Source: Chloroflexota bacterium (lineage in GTDB: Bacteria; Chloroflexota; Limnocylindria; Limnocylindrales; CSP1-4). Taken from it: a DNA stretch of 15,583 nt. This document shows positions 14,420-15,583 of this stretch, one piece after another (within the stretch, counting starts at the first letter, position 1; each line of letters starts with the position of its first letter). The DNA lies in assembly GCA_021789355.1 (NCBI GenBank), contig JAJYJR010000063.1, positions 1 through 15,583 on the forward strand, written 5' to 3'. The notes beneath the pieces are model-generated. The model ran no database searches. It was not told the DNA's origin and worked only from the letters and a program-made list of their open reading frames with translations. Both the position numbers and the translations under genes were made by a program.

Positions 14420-15163
14420 GCGTTCCCTATCCGACGGCGTGGGTGGCCTACAGCACGCCGTGGGCGACGGAGGCGACGCTCAGCGGGATTAGCAGACGCT
14501 CGGGGTCACCCACCCAACGGCGTGAAGTCGAGCGAGTAGCGGAACCCGTACTGCTCGTACCCGCCGCCGTAGCAGAGGAAGACCGGTACCGCCACGAGGA
14601 CGGTGGCGGCCCAGAGCAGCCGCGCGGTAGGGTCGCGCCAGCCCGTCCTGGGGTCGCGCCAGCCCGTCCATGGCGCGGCGAGGAGCCCCGGCGACACCAG
14701 CAGCATGGACAGCCCGGCCGGGTCCACCGTCAGGCACGGGAAGCGGCTGGTGAGGCCGAAGCCCTGCAGCAGCGCCAGCCCGAAGGGGACGGGGGCGAGA
14801 AGCGTGGTCGGGCGCGCCAGGAACGCGAGCCCGTAGCAGCTGCCCTGCACCAGCGGGCGCCGAGCGCCGGCCCAGTCGAGCAGGGCCAGCTCGAGGAACA
14901 GGGACGTCTCGGCGCGCCGGCGGCAGCGCGAGCGAGGCCGCGGGGATGCCGAACGCCAGCGCCGCGAGGTACCCGGCGAGGCTATGCAGCGCCGGCAGCG
15001 CCACGAACGGCAGGTATGGCACCAGCTGCAGCAGTCCCTCGGCAAGACATGTGCGGCCGCCCAGCGTCACCGTGTCGACCGTGCCGGCAAGCGCCGGGGC
15101 GTCGAAGTGCCCCGCCATGACCCGCTCCGCGAGCAGCATCATGCGGTTGGGCGCCGGGTGGTT
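14420..15163 (-). pseudogene. Decayed GT39/ArnT-like membrane glycosyltransferase
   Basis: Fragments of one membrane protein appear in successive frames. NHPAPNRMMLLAERVMAGHF and LVPYLPFVALPALHSLAGYL are in one frame (to about 14910). LFLELALLDWAGARRPLVQG, CYGLAFLARPTTLLAPVPFG and YGFRYSLDFTP are in a second (to about 14510). ERLLIPLSVASVAHGVL, then stop, ATHAVG, stop, is in a third. The order and content resemble dolichyl-phosphate-mannose or ArnT-type glycosyltransferases, which have many helices and the sequences ARPT and RYSLDFTP. At least two frameshifts or deletions and two stop codons show that it is not functional. A 21-bp in-frame duplication (TGWRDP twice) is also present. The family call rests on motif memory. 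Confidence 0.65.
14630..14669. repeat. 21-bp tandem duplication in the pseudogene
   Basis: GGGTCGCGCCAGCCCGTCC occurs at 14630-14648 and again at 14651-14669, with a period of 21 bp. In the minus frame it duplicates the residues TGWRDP. Confidence 0.85.
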
Positions 15164-15412
15164 CAGCGCGATCGCCACCCCCTGGCTCGGGGTGGTGAAC
15201 CCGAGGCAGGTGACGCTGGCCCCCGGTCCGAGGGCAAGCACGGTCCGCCAGGTCCGCCCGGTGTCGAAGGTGGCGTCGAGTGCGGCGCCGCCGGACGTGC
15301 CGCCTCCCAGCATGACGGTGCCGCTCGCCGGGCTGGTGATCACGGCCGGTTCGGAGAGATGCTCGCGCGTGCCCGACCGCAGACTTCCAGCGTTGCCCGC
15401 CTGAGGGGCCCC
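15164..15412 (-). pseudogene. Fragment of a BNR/YCF48-like repeat protein fused to the glycosyltransferase remnant
   Basis: An open frame from 15412 (after a TGA) encodes VITSPASGTVMLGGGTSGGA, FDTGRTWRTVLALGPGASVT and CLGFTTPSQGVAIA. The D-x-G-R-T-W and SQGVAIA segments are typical of BNR/YCF48-type beta-propeller repeats of secreted proteins. It then continues without a break into the glycosyltransferase remnant at about 15164. There is no good start signal. I read it as the 3' part of a second gene joined by deletion; a genuine fusion is less likely given the frameshifts downstream. Confidence 0.45.
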
Positions 15413-15459
15413 TCAGCTACTGGCGTCAACCAGCCGGCCCCGCCCACCGACCCGGCCGG

Positions 15460-15582
15460 TCAGACCACGCCGTCGCCCAGGCGGTTGAGCAGGTTGGCCG
15501 TCATGATCCCCACGCGGCGATCGACCGGCGTGCGAATGCCGGCCCACGTGCGGCGGCCGAAGTCATCGAGCGCCCAGGACCA
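15460..15582 (-). CDS. C-terminal end of an unidentified gene (runs off right edge)
   Basis: The last 40 codons of a leftward gene, reading WSWALDDFGRRTWAGIRTPV then DRRVGIMTANLLNRLGDGVV and a TGA at 15460-15462. The composition is that of a folded protein rather than a shadow frame, but no family can be assigned from this part. Confidence 0.5.
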   Translation of the reverse strand, partial: WSWALDDFGRRTWAGIRTPVDRRVGIMTANLLNRLGDGVV

Positions 15583-15583
15583 C

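Noticed and set aside
1..15583. tRNA or rRNA genes
   Set aside because: I looked for GTTCGA-type T-loop motifs followed by a matching acceptor stem and for conserved rRNA stretches, and found none.

Overview
This is a very GC-rich window from a free-living bacterium. Nearly every codon ends in G or C, and GTG and TTG starts are used. My best guess is a Chloroflexota lineage (Limnocylindria-like), with a high-GC actinomycete as the alternative. There is no rRNA or other marker to settle it, so the assignment is inference.

Left part (1-3973, minus strand): a propionyl-CoA assimilation operon. It is transcribed leftward as carboxyltransferase beta subunit, biotin carboxylase, a separate biotinyl-carrier subunit, and the N-terminus of a methylmalonyl-CoA mutase large subunit that runs off the edge. 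The last three genes overlap by 13 nt and then by an ATGA stop/start. Together they would turn propionyl-CoA into methylmalonyl-CoA and then succinyl-CoA.

Part two (3974-6127): a divergent parA-parB chromosome-partition operon. Its upstream region holds three DnaA-box-like 9-mers, a plausible promoter and a 20-bp tandem repeat. A palindrome with core GTCTTTGCGCAAAGAC occurs three times around these genes: perfect between the two carboxylase genes, degenerate in the leader of the carboxyltransferase gene, and as a perfect 22-bp copy inside parB. It is not canonical parS (TGTTTCACGTGAAACA). The copy inside parB forces the only AAA lysine codon and the only internal TTG leucine codon of that gene. 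I propose it as a lineage-specific parS.

Part three (6128-10497): a gene-poor stretch, two small leftward genes of unknown function, a rightward secreted lipoprotein HtrA-type serine protease, and a leftward XRE regulator of the MmyB-like type. The regulator has a good promoter flanked by a paired TACCGGTA operator-like site.

Part four (10498-15583): accessory in character. A leftward MFS transporter is followed by a complete ~2.09-kb insertion element. The element has perfect terminal inverted repeats, an IS256/Mutator-like transposase and, unusually, a convergent passenger gene. The passenger encodes a two-helix membrane protein resembling only the N-terminal (membrane plus extracytoplasmic) part of FtsH. 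Beyond the element lies a decayed GT39/ArnT-like glycosyltransferase fused in frame to a fragment of a BNR/YCF48-like repeat protein, and then the C-terminus of an unidentified gene at the right edge.

The observations most worth following up are the candidate non-canonical parS sites and the FtsH-N-like passenger inside the insertion element.
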